Source: a virus. Taken from it: a stretch of 35,735 nt of DNA. Shown piece after piece: positions 14,522 to 23,172 of this stretch. The notes beneath the pieces are model-generated. The model was not told where the DNA came from. It saw nothing but the letters and a program-made list of their open reading frames with translations, and did not search any database. Both the position numbers and the translations under genes were made by a program. Position 1 is the first letter of the stretch. Each line of letters opens with the position of its first letter. The stretch spans positions 1 through 35,735 of IMG/VR virus record IMGVR_UViG_3300036852_000109; one strand, written 5' to 3'.

Positions 14522-17500
14522 GCGGTATCGAAGAACGCGTTGTCGGTATGAAGTTCGACAACAAAGAGTTCGAAGCGAACGTAAAGCAAACCCTAGCTTC
14601 CCTCGAAGCGCTCAACAAGGGTCTGAAGCTCGAAGGAGCTACCAAAGGCCTTACCGACCTTAGTGCTGCCAGCAAGAACGTCTCTCTGTCGAACATCGAG
14701 AGTGGAGTTAATTCACTCGTCGATAAATTCAGAACGCTCTCTGTAGTTGGAATCACGGCTCTCGTGAACATTGCCGATCGAGCCTTCACTGCAGGATTGA
14801 GCATCGCGAAGTCTTTGACTGTGGACCCAATCAATGCGGGTCTGCAGGAATACCAGACGAACATCAACTCGATTCAGACCATTCTCTCCAACACCCGTTG
14901 GCAGAACACAGGTTTGAACGATGTTATTGCTGCCTTGGACGAGCTTAACCACTATGCCGACCTTACCATCTATAACTTCACGGAGATGGCGCACAACATC
15001 GGCACGTTCACCGCAGCGGGTGTGAAGCTGGATGTGGCTACGAATGCGATCAAGGGTATCGCTAACCTGGCCGCAGTTTCGGGATCAAGCGCTGAGCAAG
15101 CCTCAGTCGCTATGTATCAGCTCTCTCAAGCCATTGCAACGGGTACCGTAAAGCTTATCGACTGGAACTCGGTCGTTAACGCAGGTTTGGGTGGCAAGGT
15201 CTTCCAGGACGCGCTTATCCAGACAGCGAAGGTTCACCACGTCGCTGTCGATCAGATGATCAAAGATGCGGGAAGCTTCCGTGGCTCTCTCGAAAAGGGT
15301 TGGCTCACAGCCGGTATCCTCACGGAAACCTTGTCGCACTTCACCTCCGATCTGAACGAGCAACAGCTCATCTCGATGGGATATTCCCACCAGCAAGCCC
15401 TCGACATCATCGCGATGGGCAAGGACGCTACGGACGCCGCGACCAAGGTGAAGACCCTGAGTCAGCTTCTCAGCACCTTGCAAGAGGCAGCCGGTTCGGG
15501 CTGGACTCAGACGTGGCAGCTAATATTTGGTGACTTCGACGAAGCACGGAACTTGTTCACGAGCGTCTATACAACTCTGGACGGGTTCATCTCGAGATCT
15601 GCCGACAGTCGTAACGAGTTGCTAAGGACGTGGAAGGATCTCGGCGGCCGCGATATTCTGATCCAATCCATCGCGAATGCCTTCAATGCTCTTCTTGCGG
15701 TCATCAAACCGATCCGCGAAGGTTTCCGGGAGATCTTCCCCAAGACGACAGCGCTCGATCTCTACAACATCACTTATATTCTCCGTCAGTTCACGGAGAC
15801 CTTGACTATCAGTGGTACAACGGCCGATAAGCTCCGGCGGACATTTGCTGGAGTGTTTGCGATCTTCGGAATCGCTTACGACTTGGTCAAGGCTGCAGCC
15901 AAGGAATTCTTCCAGCTCTTTGGAATACTGGGTGGTGGGGCTGGAGACTTCCTCGAGATCACAGCCAACATAGGCGATTTCTTGGTCGAGCTAAGAAAGG
16001 CGATCCAAGAAGGTAAGGGGTTCGAGAAGGTATTCGGTGCGATCGGTGCAGTTCTCAAGGTTCCGATCGATCTGATCAAGGCTATCGTTCATTACTCTGC
16101 TGGGCTGTTCAAGAATTTCGACGCCGGCGCAGCTGTCAACTCGCTTGCTGGATTGATCGGAAAGCTCGAACCTCTCACAAGGTTAGGCCAAATCATATCC
16201 ACGGTTTGGTCCAGGGTGATCGATGTCCTTGGGCAGGTGGCAAACGATGCCTCCAAACTTGGTCCGAAGATCCTCGATGCGTTCGGTCCTTTCGGGGACT
16301 ATATTCAGAAGGCCGTTCAAGACCTTAACTTCGATGATCTGTTCAAGGGTCTCAACACAGGTCTCTTCGGTGCCTTCATCCTGACTATCCGCAACGCATT
16401 CGGTCGTGGTGGGGTCACGGGTCTTATCCACAACTTGACTCAGACCTTCGGTCAATTGACCGATACATTGCAGACGATGCAGAACACTCTTCGGGCCGCA
16501 ACACTTCTCGAGATCGCCCTTGCGATTGGCATCCTTGCCGTCGCAGTCAAGGAGATTTCGAAAATCAGTCCGGAGGATCTGACCAAGGCTCTGACCGCGC
16601 TAACGGTGATGTTCGGACAGCTCCTCGGAGCCTTGTCGTTGTTCAACACCGTTACCGGAACTAAGGGAATCGCTAAGATCCCTCTGATCACGGGCGCCCT
16701 CATATCCCTTGCAATCGCTGTCGACCTTCTGGTTATCGCCGTAAAGAAGCTTGGCGAGATGGACATGAAGCAGCTCCGTAGGGGCCTGACGGCAGTCACG
16801 ATCATCATAGGCGACCTTGTCGCTGCAGTCCGATTGATGCCGCCTTCTCCAGGAATCATTGCAACAGCAATAGCGATGAATCTCCTGTCGGGTGCGGTAA
16901 TCATTCTCGCTCAAGCGGTTCAACAGATTTCTGCCCTTAGCTGGGGAGAGATCACCAAGGGGCTTACGGGAGTCGGTTCACTACTTCTAGCATTGGCTCT
17001 GTTTACCAAATTCGCTGCGGTCGAGAAGGGCGGTGTTCTGGCTGGCGCCGGGATCGTTCTTATTTCGGCTGGAATCAAGATCCTTGCAAGTGCCATGGCG
17101 GATTTCGCCAAACTCTCTTGGGAGGACATGGCTAAGGGTCTTTCGGCTATCGCCGGCGGACTCATCGCCATGGGTGTGGCTCTGACACTTATCCCACCAA
17201 CTGCACCTCTCGTTGGTGCTGGAATCTTGATCGTTGCCCTTGCTTTGAAGCCCTTCGCAGAGGCTCTGAAGATATTGGGTGGTATGAGTTGGGCTGATAT
17301 CGGAGCTGGGTTGACTGCTCTTGCAGTCGGTCTTACCGAGATCGGTCTTGCTCTTACATTGATCCCGCCCTATGCTCCTTTGACTGCTGCTGGAATCTTG
17401 ATCGTCGCTGCGTCCCTAGGGATGATTGTTGAGGCGCTCAAGGGCATCGGTTCTATGACTTGGGTGGAGATCGCAAAGGGTCTTATCACACTTGGTGTGG

Positions 17501-18936
17501 CTTTGGGAATCATCGCGGTGGCAATCACCCTGATGTCCGGAGCTCTTCCAGGTGCAGCAGCCATATTGATCGTTGCCGGCGCTTTGGCAATTCTGACCCC
17601 CGTATTACTTACATTGGGCAACATGTCCTGGGGCGAGATAGTTAAGGGGCTAGTCACCCTAGCCGGCGTATTTGTGGTGTTGGGTCTTGCGGGTCTTCTC
17701 TTGACGCCAGTTATTCCAACACTGCTGGGTCTAGGAATCGCGGTTGCCCTCATTGGCGTTGGTTTGCTAGCGGCCGGTGTAGGTATATTGGCGTTCTCAA
17801 TTGCCGTGACCGCTCTTAGCGTTTCTGGCGCAGCTCTGACAACCACTCTGGTTGCGATAGTCTCGGCGGCTATCGGTTTGATACCAACGATCATTAAGGG
17901 CCTTGGTGTGGCTCTAGTGACGTTGGCTGCGGTTCTGGGTAACTCTATCCCAGCACTTACCGAAGCAATCGCTGCAATCCTCATCGCACTTCTCAACGCG
18001 ATCATCAAGATCATACCGAAGCTCGAAGAAGCCATCATCGTTCTTATAGATGCGCTTATTCGAATCATGGAGAAAGAAACTCCTAAACTTGTAGAGGCTG
18101 GGTTCAATGTCCTTACAGCCATCCTGCAAGGCGTTTACGACCACGCTGGTGGGATCATTGCCACCGCCGTGTTCATCCTTGCCCAGTTTATCCGGGGGCT
18201 AGGGTACGCACTTCCGGACGTCCTTCAGGCTGGAGCCGAGTTCATTATCGACTTCATTAACGGCTTGGCTGACACCATCCGGAACAACTCGGAGGCTCTT
18301 GGTAAGGCCGGCGGAAACCTCGCCACGGCAATCATCGAAGGTATGGCGAAGGGACTTCTAGGAGGTTCTAGCGTCATCGCCGATGCGGCCAAGAAGGTCG
18401 CTAAGAACGCGCTTCAGTCGGCGAAGGAGTTCCTAGGGATATCCTCGCCCTCGAAGGAATTTGAAGAGGTTGGTAAATTCTCTGCACAAGGTATGGCTGT
18501 GGGTCTGGACAAGTACTCGCACGTCGTTTCTGGGGCAGCTGAGGAAGTTGGTAAGAGCGCGGTTTCGTCTCTTGCTCGTTCCCTGTCCGACTTCTCATAT
18601 TTGATGAACAAAGACATCGAGATGCAGCCGACCATCACGCCGGTTATCGACCTTACCAACGTGAGGAAGAGCGCCAGCGAAATCGGGACCATTCTCAATC
18701 CTCGGCCCATATCCGTGGATACATCCTATGAGGGCGCTAAGGACGCTTCTCTTGGATTTGACCAAAATCAAGACGCCGCCTCTGACGGGTCCACCGATTC
18801 CAGTGGTGGAAACATAACGTACAACCAGTACAACACCTCGCCTAAGGCTATATCCGAGGCGGAGATCTACCGTCAAACCAAGAACCAGCTCTCCCAAGCG
18901 AAAGGGGTGGTAACGGCAAATGCTAACCCAAGTTGA
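14518..18936 (+). CDS. Tail tape measure protein
   Basis: A 1472-residue protein, by far the longest structural gene. ATG 14518 follows AAGGCGGTGA and overlaps the previous stop. Residues about 1-150 are helical, followed by a conserved tape-measure domain (TNINSIQTILSNTRW, FTAAGVKLDVATNAIKGIANLAAVSG, VDQMIKDAGSFRGSLEKGW). Residues about 660-1180 are strongly hydrophobic and contain seven tandem repeats of 56-65 residues, each headed by a (S/T)W-E-I-KGL-like block. The C-terminus has the LGISSPSKEFEEVGKF motif typical of tape measures. It sets tail length and may insert in the host membrane during DNA ejection. Confidence 0.95.
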   Translation: MSGIEERVVGMKFDNKEFEANVKQTLASLEALNKGLKLEGATKGLTDLSAASKNVSLSNIESGVNSLVDKFRTLSVVGITALVNIADRAFTAGLSIAKSLTVDPINAGLQEYQTNINSIQTILSNTRWQNTGLNDVIAALDELNHYADLTIYNFTEMAHNIGTFTAAGVKLDVATNAIKGIANLAAVSGSSAEQASVAMYQLSQAIATGTVKLIDWNSVVNAGLGGKVFQDALIQTAKVHHVAVDQMIKDAGSFRGSLEKGWLTAGILTETLSHFTSDLNEQQLISMGYSHQQALDIIAMGKDATDAATKVKTLSQLLSTLQEAAGSGWTQTWQLIFGDFDEARNLFTSVYTTLDGFISRSADSRNELLRTWKDLGGRDILIQSIANAFNALLAVIKPIREGFREIFPKTTALDLYNITYILRQFTETLTISGTTADKLRRTFAGVFAIFGIAYDLVKAAAKEFFQLFGILGGGAGDFLEITANIGDFLVELRKAIQEGKGFEKVFGAIGAVLKVPIDLIKAIVHYSAGLFKNFDAGAAVNSLAGLIGKLEPLTRLGQIISTVWSRVIDVLGQVANDASKLGPKILDAFGPFGDYIQKAVQDLNFDDLFKGLNTGLFGAFILTIRNAFGRGGVTGLIHNLTQTFGQLTDTLQTMQNTLRAATLLEIALAIGILAVAVKEISKISPEDLTKALTALTVMFGQLLGALSLFNTVTGTKGIAKIPLITGALISLAIAVDLLVIAVKKLGEMDMKQLRRGLTAVTIIIGDLVAAVRLMPPSPGIIATAIAMNLLSGAVIILAQAVQQISALSWGEITKGLTGVGSLLLALALFTKFAAVEKGGVLAGAGIVLISAGIKILASAMADFAKLSWEDMAKGLSAIAGGLIAMGVALTLIPPTAPLVGAGILIVALALKPFAEALKILGGMSWADIGAGLTALAVGLTEIGLALTLIPPYAPLTAAGILIVAASLGMIVEALKGIGSMTWVEIAKGLITLGVALGIIAVAITLMSGALPGAAAILIVAGALAILTPVLLTLGNMSWGEIVKGLVTLAGVFVVLGLAGLLLTPVIPTLLGLGIAVALIGVGLLAAGVGILAFSIAVTALSVSGAALTTTLVAIVSAAIGLIPTIIKGLGVALVTLAAVLGNSIPALTEAIAAILIALLNAIIKIIPKLEEAIIVLIDALIRIMEKETPKLVEAGFNVLTAILQGVYDHAGGIIATAVFILAQFIRGLGYALPDVLQAGAEFIIDFINGLADTIRNNSEALGKAGGNLATAIIEGMAKGLLGGSSVIADAAKKVAKNALQSAKEFLGISSPSKEFEEVGKFSAQGMAVGLDKYSHVVSGAAEEVGKSAVSSLARSLSDFSYLMNKDIEMQPTITPVIDLTNVRKSASEIGTILNPRPISVDTSYEGAKDASLGFDQNQDAASDGSTDSSGGNITYNQYNTSPKAISEAEIYRQTKNQLSQAKGVVTANANPS
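16567..17800 (+). repeat. Seven hydrophobic repeats in the tape measure
   Basis: The repeat heads lie at tape-measure residues 684, 749, 808, 867, 924, 981 and 1037, with spacings of 65, 59, 59, 57, 57 and 56. Each starts with a short motif such as SWGEITKGL, SWEDMAKGL, SWADIGAGL or TWVEIAKGL, followed by two hydrophobic segments, several of which contain ALTLIPPxAPL and AAGILIVA. The repeats are conserved at the protein level, not as long identical DNA. Confidence 0.85.
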
Positions 18937-19741
18937 TATTACAAACAGCGCGGGTGCGCTTCTGTCGCTCGAGCTGGAGGATATTTCTGACGGTCTCGTG
19001 CTGCAAGACATCCAGGGTCTTGATCCTGTGAAAGCAACCATCGTGTCTACGGGCTTTGCGAATGCGGATGGCCAACAGTTCCAAGGATCCCGCCGTGAAG
19101 CCCGTAACATCATATTCGTCATAGGTCTCGAGCCGGACTACATCACGAGTTCGGTTCGGGATCTTCGAACCCGACTGTACAAATGGTTCATGCCGAAGGG
19201 CTTCATCCAAATGAAGTTCTACGACTCAGATGGACCAACAGTCACAATCATGGGTTACGTCGAAGACATGGCGGCCCCATTGTTCTCCAAGGAGCCAATC
19301 GCCAATATCTCCGTGCTTTGTCTTGACCCAGACTTCGTGGACATCGATTCTGTCGAGATCGACGGAAACACGGTATCCACTTCTACGGAGACGCTTGTGA
19401 CTTACGCCGGCGATGTTGAGGTTGGGATCAATTTCATCCTTAACGTCGATCGTTCCTTGAGTCAATTCACGATTTACCACAGGGCTCCGGACAACACGGT
19501 AAGATCGCTGCAGTTCGATGCCTCTCTTGTGAATGGTGACGTGGTTGAAATCAACACCGTCTTTGGCAACAAGTTTGCAACCCTCACAAGATCGGGTATT
19601 GAATCTTCGTTGCTCTATGCGGTTTCCCCTCAATCAGCTTGGATTGAGCTTGAGGAAGGAGATAACCATATCCGCGTCTACGCGACAGGAGCAGCGATCC
19701 CCTACGTGATCACTTACACTCCACATTACGGAGGTTTGTGA
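18920..19741 (+). CDS. Distal tail protein (Dit-like)
   Basis: A 273-residue protein with ATG 18920 after AAAGGGGTGG, overlapping the tape measure end by 17 bases. The N-terminal 150 residues have the Dit/phage tail family pattern: GLVLQDIQGLDPVKATIVST, RREARNIIFVIGLEPDY, LRTRLYKWFMPKG and GYVEDMAAPLFSKEP followed by CLDPDF. The C-terminal half is a beta-sandwich-like galectin/CBM-type region. Dit forms the hexameric ring where the tail tube meets the tip and carries the fibres. It is placed directly after the tape measure, as expected. Confidence 0.85.
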   Translation: MLTQVDITNSAGALLSLELEDISDGLVLQDIQGLDPVKATIVSTGFANADGQQFQGSRREARNIIFVIGLEPDYITSSVRDLRTRLYKWFMPKGFIQMKFYDSDGPTVTIMGYVEDMAAPLFSKEPIANISVLCLDPDFVDIDSVEIDGNTVSTSTETLVTYAGDVEVGINFILNVDRSLSQFTIYHRAPDNTVRSLQFDASLVNGDVVEINTVFGNKFATLTRSGIESSLLYAVSPQSAWIELEEGDNHIRVYATGAAIPYVITYTPHYGGL

Positions 19742-20913
19742 TGGAGCTCTATATCCTGGACGATCAACTGCGTCGCGTTCAGGTTGTCGATCGGTTTCAG
19801 TCTCTTATCTGGACGGAGCGGTTTCGTTCTTTGGGAGACTTTCAACTCACCGTCCACGCCACCAACGATAACCGCAAGACGTTCGTAGAGGGCGTCAAGT
19901 TCGCTATGAACGATTCGTGGCGTGTGATGGAAATCGAGACCGTAGCAGATGCCATCGATACAGATGGGCGAGCTACCTTGAAAGTGGTTGGTCCTTCGTT
20001 CGAAAATCTCCTCACTCAAAGGATTGCGCGATATTCTCTGAGTGATGACCTGGATACCAAGTGGATTTCGTCTGATGTGCCAGCTGCCATCGCTCGTGAG
20101 ATCTTCCATCATATCTGTGTGGCTGGAACTCTGTCGGCGAACGACGTCATTCCCTTCATAAACGAAGGAAGTACGTTATTTCCAACAGACACAATTGACG
20201 AACCAACCGGGACTATCGACTACGAGATGGACCCAATGACTGTCTACGACGCAATCAAGAAATTGTGCGACGTCTATGACATGGGTTTCCGTCTCGTTCG
20301 AAACTACGATCTGTCTGAGCTTTGGTTCGATATCTACATGGGGAGCGACCGTACCTCCCAACAGACAGATTATCCTGCGGTGATATTCAGTGCCGCGCTC
20401 GACAACCTTCAGAACACTTCACAGGTGAGTACGAACAATACATACAAGAACGTGGCGTACGTGATCTCTCCTGTGGGTACAAGAGTCGTATATTCCCCGG
20501 ATGTCGACTCCTCTGTGGCTGGCTTCGATCGTCGAGTGATGGTGGTGACGGCTTCGGACATTACAGACGTTGTTCCTGCCGATGCAAACGCTCGAATGGA
20601 TCAGCGTGGGTACGAAGAACTCGCCAAGGCCCGTAGGTTCTCGGGCTTCGATGGTGAGATGAACCAAAATTCTCAATACAAGTATGGCACTGATTACTTC
20701 TTGGGGGATCTGGTTGAACTCCGGAACACCCAGGGTGGTAAGAGTGTTATGCAGGTGACTGAGCAAATCTTCGTCTCCGACAAGGAAGGCGAACGTTCAT
20801 ATCCCACCCTCGAAATCCAGCGGTTCGTTATCCCCGGCTCTTGGGATGATGCTTCGCCAACGCTGGTCTGGGATGATGCACCACCAACCCATCACTGGGA
20901 CGACGGCCTGTAG
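19741..20913 (+). CDS. ReqiPepy6 Gp37-like tail protein (Tal-like tail tip)
   Basis: A 390-residue protein. ATG 19741 is chosen because ACGGAGG is better spaced for it than for the GTG at 19738. Features include MELYILDDQLRRVQVVDRF, SLIWTERFRSLGDFQLTVHA, a VVGPSFENLLTQRIA block, DPMTVYDAIKKLCDVYDMGFRL, and the closing region with YGTDYFLGDLVELRN and VTEQIFV. This is the siphovirus ReqiPepy6 Gp37-like family, the probable baseplate hub equivalent at the end of the tail tube. The C-terminus has three imperfect WDDAxPT-type repeats, also visible as repeated DNA near 20843-20903. Its location directly after Dit supports the call. Confidence 0.85.
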   Translation: MELYILDDQLRRVQVVDRFQSLIWTERFRSLGDFQLTVHATNDNRKTFVEGVKFAMNDSWRVMEIETVADAIDTDGRATLKVVGPSFENLLTQRIARYSLSDDLDTKWISSDVPAAIAREIFHHICVAGTLSANDVIPFINEGSTLFPTDTIDEPTGTIDYEMDPMTVYDAIKKLCDVYDMGFRLVRNYDLSELWFDIYMGSDRTSQQTDYPAVIFSAALDNLQNTSQVSTNNTYKNVAYVISPVGTRVVYSPDVDSSVAGFDRRVMVVTASDITDVVPADANARMDQRGYEELAKARRFSGFDGEMNQNSQYKYGTDYFLGDLVELRNTQGGKSVMQVTEQIFVSDKEGERSYPTLEIQRFVIPGSWDDASPTLVWDDAPPTHHWDDGL

Positions 20914-20923
20914 GGAGGTTAGC

Positions 20924-21157
20924 ATGGCTATTGGAGATGACGCAGCTGCGGCTGGATTCGCGCTTGTGTCTGGATCTTCAGATCTGATTATCGACGGCGA
21001 TCAGGAGTTCAACCGAACTCGGGACTATGTCGCACAGGTCAAGAATCTCATTCCGGTTGGCAAATCCGGCTACCGAACTGCGGCTGGAATCAGCTCAGGA
21101 ACCGCAGACCCGTCCGGTGGGGCTGATGGAGACATCTACTTCAAGATAATCACGTAG
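20924..21157 (+). CDS. Small minor tail protein, unknown
   Basis: A 77-residue protein with TAGGGAGG before ATG 20924. It begins MAIGDDAAAAGFALVSGSSD, a pattern I have seen in short tail proteins of actinophages. It contains NRTRDYVAQVKNL and ends with a Gly/Ser-rich stretch and DGDIYFKI. It has no membrane segment. It lies between the hub and a fibronectin-like protein, so a tail-tip or fibre-chaperone role is inferred from position. Confidence 0.55.
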   Translation: MAIGDDAAAAGFALVSGSSDLIIDGDQEFNRTRDYVAQVKNLIPVGKSGYRTAAGISSGTADPSGGADGDIYFKIIT

Positions 21158-21165
21158 GTGACTTC

Positions 21166-21876
21166 ATGACTGATTACACAAGATCAACCGGTAACTCAGG
21201 CACAATGATGATCCGGGACACCGGAACCAACGTGGAGTTCTGGATCAACTCGAACAACTCAACTACCTTCGACCATGAACTTCCTTGGGGATATTCAGTC
21301 AACGGCTCCACAAACAACACCCTGACGGCGAACTACAATGCAGGGGCTGGTTGGGTTCTTCTCGGTTCGTGGTCTGTCACATATTCCCAAACGGTCACTT
21401 TCTATTTGAGGGCGACGGGAACTGCCGGCTTCGGTGGACCGACCACATTCAGTCAGGCAATTGCAAGAGCAACAGTGCCTCCAGCACCAAACAATCCAAC
21501 GTTCACGACTGTCGGACCTACCTCGCTTTATGTCAACTTCACTCCAACTGGAGACGGCGGCTCGGCGATCACTAGTTACGACATTGGATACGGACTCACC
21601 TCTTCGGCTGACAGCACACTTTACACAGGGGCAGTTTCGCCTCAGTACATATCTGGTCTAACTCCTGGCACGACCTATTACTTCAGGGTTCGCGCCAATA
21701 ACGCGGTGGGAAACGGGACTTGGTCGACCATTGTCTCGCAACAAACCGTTGCTGGAGTTCGCGTAAGAGATGGTGGGACGTGGAAGATCGCTGTCCCATA
21801 TGTGAAGGTTGCGGGGATTTGGAAGGTTGCAGTTCCATATGTGAACGTCTCCGGTGTCTGGAAAGGAACGGTATAG
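21166..21876 (+). CDS. Minor tail protein with fibronectin type III domain
   Basis: A 236-residue protein with AGGTGAC before ATG 21166. Residues 1-100 form a beta-rich Ser/Thr/Asn-rich domain. Residues about 105-195 are a fibronectin type III domain (PTSLYVNFTPTGDGGSAITS ... LTPGTTYYFRVRANNAVGNG). The C-terminus has three short repeats of the form VxVxGxWKxAVPYV, seen in DNA as repeated blocks at 21766-21870. It is probably an adhesin-like part of the tail tip that touches host surface sugars. Repeats like these at the ends of actinophage tail proteins are common. Confidence 0.75.
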   Translation: MTDYTRSTGNSGTMMIRDTGTNVEFWINSNNSTTFDHELPWGYSVNGSTNNTLTANYNAGAGWVLLGSWSVTYSQTVTFYLRATGTAGFGGPTTFSQAIARATVPPAPNNPTFTTVGPTSLYVNFTPTGDGGSAITSYDIGYGLTSSADSTLYTGAVSPQYISGLTPGTTYYFRVRANNAVGNGTWSTIVSQQTVAGVRVRDGGTWKIAVPYVKVAGIWKVAVPYVNVSGVWKGTV

Positions 21877-21886
21877 CAGCACAATG

Positions 21887-21914
21887 TCCTCCCTCGAGGA
21901 GGTAAGGGAGGAGG
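21887..21914 (+). promoter_or_regulatory. Alternative hairpins around the Shine-Dalgarno of the next gene
   Basis: CCTCC (21888-21892) can pair with GGAGG (21898-21902) or, extended to CCTCCCT, with AGGGAGG (21905-21911). The second pairing covers the ribosome site of the gene at 21921. The two pairings exclude each other, a layout compatible with control of translation before the holin. Confidence 0.35.
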
Positions 21915-21920
21915 CCTTAT

Positions 21921-22331
21921 ATGGAACCATGGCTGCAGCTGTTGTTGACAAACGTGTTTGCAATTCTCGCTTCTTCGGGCTTTTGGGCCTATGTCACTAG
22001 CAAGGACAAAAAGAAGGACGCGACTACTCGTCTCCTCATGGGCTTGAGCTACGACAAGCTAATGGCTCTTGGGATGATCTATATTCAACGGGGCTGGATT
22101 ACAAAAGACGAGTATGAGGACTATCGAAAGTACCTCTACGAGCCCTACAAGGCTCTTGGAGGCAACGGTGTGGTTGAGAAAGTCATAGCCGATGTTTCGA
22201 ATCTCCCACTTCGATCGATGATCAAGTACTCGCAAATGGGTCCAGAATCCAGAGATATTAAGGAGTACGACAATGACCGACAATTCACCGAGCTCGCATC
22301 GGGTCGCCATCGAGCCATGGATGACAGATAA
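21921..22331 (+). CDS. Membrane-anchored protein associated with holin
   Basis: A 136-residue protein with AAGGGAGGAGG upstream. Residues about 4-26 are one membrane segment (LQLLLTNVFAILASSGFWAYV), followed by a KDKKKDATTRLLMGLSYDKL block and GWITKDEYEDYRKYLYEPYKALGGNG. I know this pattern from a phage protein coded beside holin genes in Gram-positive phages; its role in lysis is not proven. It overlaps the holin gene by 59 bases, which supports coupled translation. It could be a second holin or an antiholin-like partner. Confidence 0.65.
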   Translation: MEPWLQLLLTNVFAILASSGFWAYVTSKDKKKDATTRLLMGLSYDKLMALGMIYIQRGWITKDEYEDYRKYLYEPYKALGGNGVVEKVIADVSNLPLRSMIKYSQMGPESRDIKEYDNDRQFTELASGRHRAMDDR

Positions 22332-22647
22332 GACGTACAACTCCCTCAAGCAGATCGCTCAGATCTGGCTGCCGGCCATCGGTTCACTATATTTCGGCCT
22401 TGCCGAGATCTGGCATCTTCCCATGGCTCCCGAGGTGGTAGGCACGATCACGTTGCTCGACACATTCCTGGGCGTGGTGCTGGGAATTTCGTCGAAGGTC
22501 TACAACGCCAGTGACGCTAAGTACGCCGGCGCCATGGACGTTCGTCAAGAAGAAGGAAGGAAGAAGTTCACCTTCACTCTCGACACTGATCCCGAGGATC
22601 TCGTAGATCGCCAGGACGTCACATTCCGTGTGAATGCACCTAAATAG
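22273..22647 (+). CDS. Holin, r1t type
   Basis: A 124-residue protein with AGGAGT before ATG 22273. Two membrane segments are visible: IAQIWLPAIGSLYFGLAEIW (about residues 28-47) and VVGTITLLDTFLGVVLGISS (about 55-74), the arrangement of the r1t holin family. It also has a hydrophilic, acidic C-terminus. Holins open the cytoplasmic membrane at a set time so that the endolysin (857-1633) reaches the wall. It overlaps the previous membrane protein gene. It is followed at once by a promoter-like element, marking the end of the late block. Confidence 0.88.
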   Translation: MTDNSPSSHRVAIEPWMTDKTYNSLKQIAQIWLPAIGSLYFGLAEIWHLPMAPEVVGTITLLDTFLGVVLGISSKVYNASDAKYAGAMDVRQEEGRKKFTFTLDTDPEDLVDRQDVTFRVNAPK

Positions 22648-22651
22648 GGGG

Positions 22652-22676
22652 TCGCGGTCAAAACACCGCTTATAAT
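22652..22676 (+). promoter_or_regulatory. Promoter-like element, copy 1 (TCGC-N15-TATAAT)
   Basis: TCGC (22652-22655) is followed by exactly 15 bases and TATAAT (22671-22676), then GAGACCCC. The same arrangement occurs upstream of four other sites. From the base before the last C of the spacer to the ribosome site, 30 bases (22668-22697) are identical to copy 3 at 23322-23351. It lies 4 bases after the holin stop and 26 bases before the next start. Short dyads (GGGGTC/GACCCC and GCGG/CCGC) surround it. Confidence 0.7.
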
Positions 22677-22701
22677 GAGACCCCTACCGAAAGGAACTAC
22701 A

Positions 22702-22989
22702 ATGTTCTTTAAGAAGACCCCAGACCAAGCACAACTCAATGAAGCCATTGACGACCTGTACTCCGATCTGAAAGGTCGGGATGCACACACGAAAGAGTAT
22801 GGCATAGTGTCAGACCAATTGACCAAATTGATGAAACTCAAAGCAGAGATAACTGCTAAGAGTCGAGTCGACGCGAACACAGTTGCGCTGATAGCCGCCA
22901 ACCTCATCGGAATCATCCTGATCCTCCAGCACGAACGTATAAACGTCATTAGCTCCAAAGCGTTGTCCTTCGTCGGAAAGCTTCGATGA
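22702..22989 (+). CDS. Small membrane protein, unknown (cassette 1)
   Basis: A 95-residue protein with GAAAGGAAC before ATG 22702. A charged helical N-terminus (MFFKKTPDQAQLNEAIDDLY ...) is followed by one membrane segment near residues 62-79 (ALIAANLIGIILILQHE) and a short tail INVISSKALSFVGKLR. I recognise this as a common short protein of Gram-positive phages with no known function. It has its own promoter-like element and terminator (23014-23059), so it is likely made from a separate single-gene transcript. Confidence 0.75.
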   Translation: MFFKKTPDQAQLNEAIDDLYSDLKGRDAHTKEYGIVSDQLTKLMKLKAEITAKSRVDANTVALIAANLIGIILILQHERINVISSKALSFVGKLR

Positions 22990-23013
22990 GACATCAAACC
23001 CCACGTAGGCGAT

Positions 23014-23059
23014 GTAGAAGATGTACGAGACACCACGCTTGTACATCTTCTATGTTTTT
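23014..23059 (+). terminator. Intrinsic terminator after cassette 1
   Basis: A 13-base-pair stem (23014-23026 with 23041-23053, one G-U pair) and a 14-base loop are followed by GTTTTT. This is a strong intrinsic terminator. It is followed by an AATTTTT/AAAAATT dyad (23071-23092) and by a partial copy of the window's left end (23085-23105). Confidence 0.85.
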
Positions 23060-23118
23060 GCATGGCCTTTAATTTTTCCCAAGTCAAAAATTCCCCGGGT
23101 GGGATTTTCGAAGAGACC

Positions 23119-23143
23119 TCGCATAAGCTACACGGCCTATGAT
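23119..23143 (+). promoter_or_regulatory. Promoter-like element, copy 2 (TCGC-N15-TATGAT)
   Basis: TCGC (23119-23122), 15 bases, then TATGAT (23138-23143). The spacing equals the other copies, but the hexamer has one change. It drives the small gene at 23173, whose leader also has AAAGGAAC. Confidence 0.55.
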
Positions 23144-23172
23144 GAAAGAGAGCCCCCAAGAAAGGAACTACT

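Noticed and set aside
17370-18122. 250-codon - strand frame in the tape measure
   Set aside because: Repetitive Ala/Ile/Thr-rich mirror of the tape-measure repeats, without start signal.
21884-22000. 38-codon frame (MSSLEEVREEALYG...) before the lysis genes
   Set aside because: The upstream ribosome site is weak and most of it overlaps the gene at 21921 in another frame. Its sequence largely reflects the purine-rich Shine-Dalgarno region. It is noted only within the hairpin finding.
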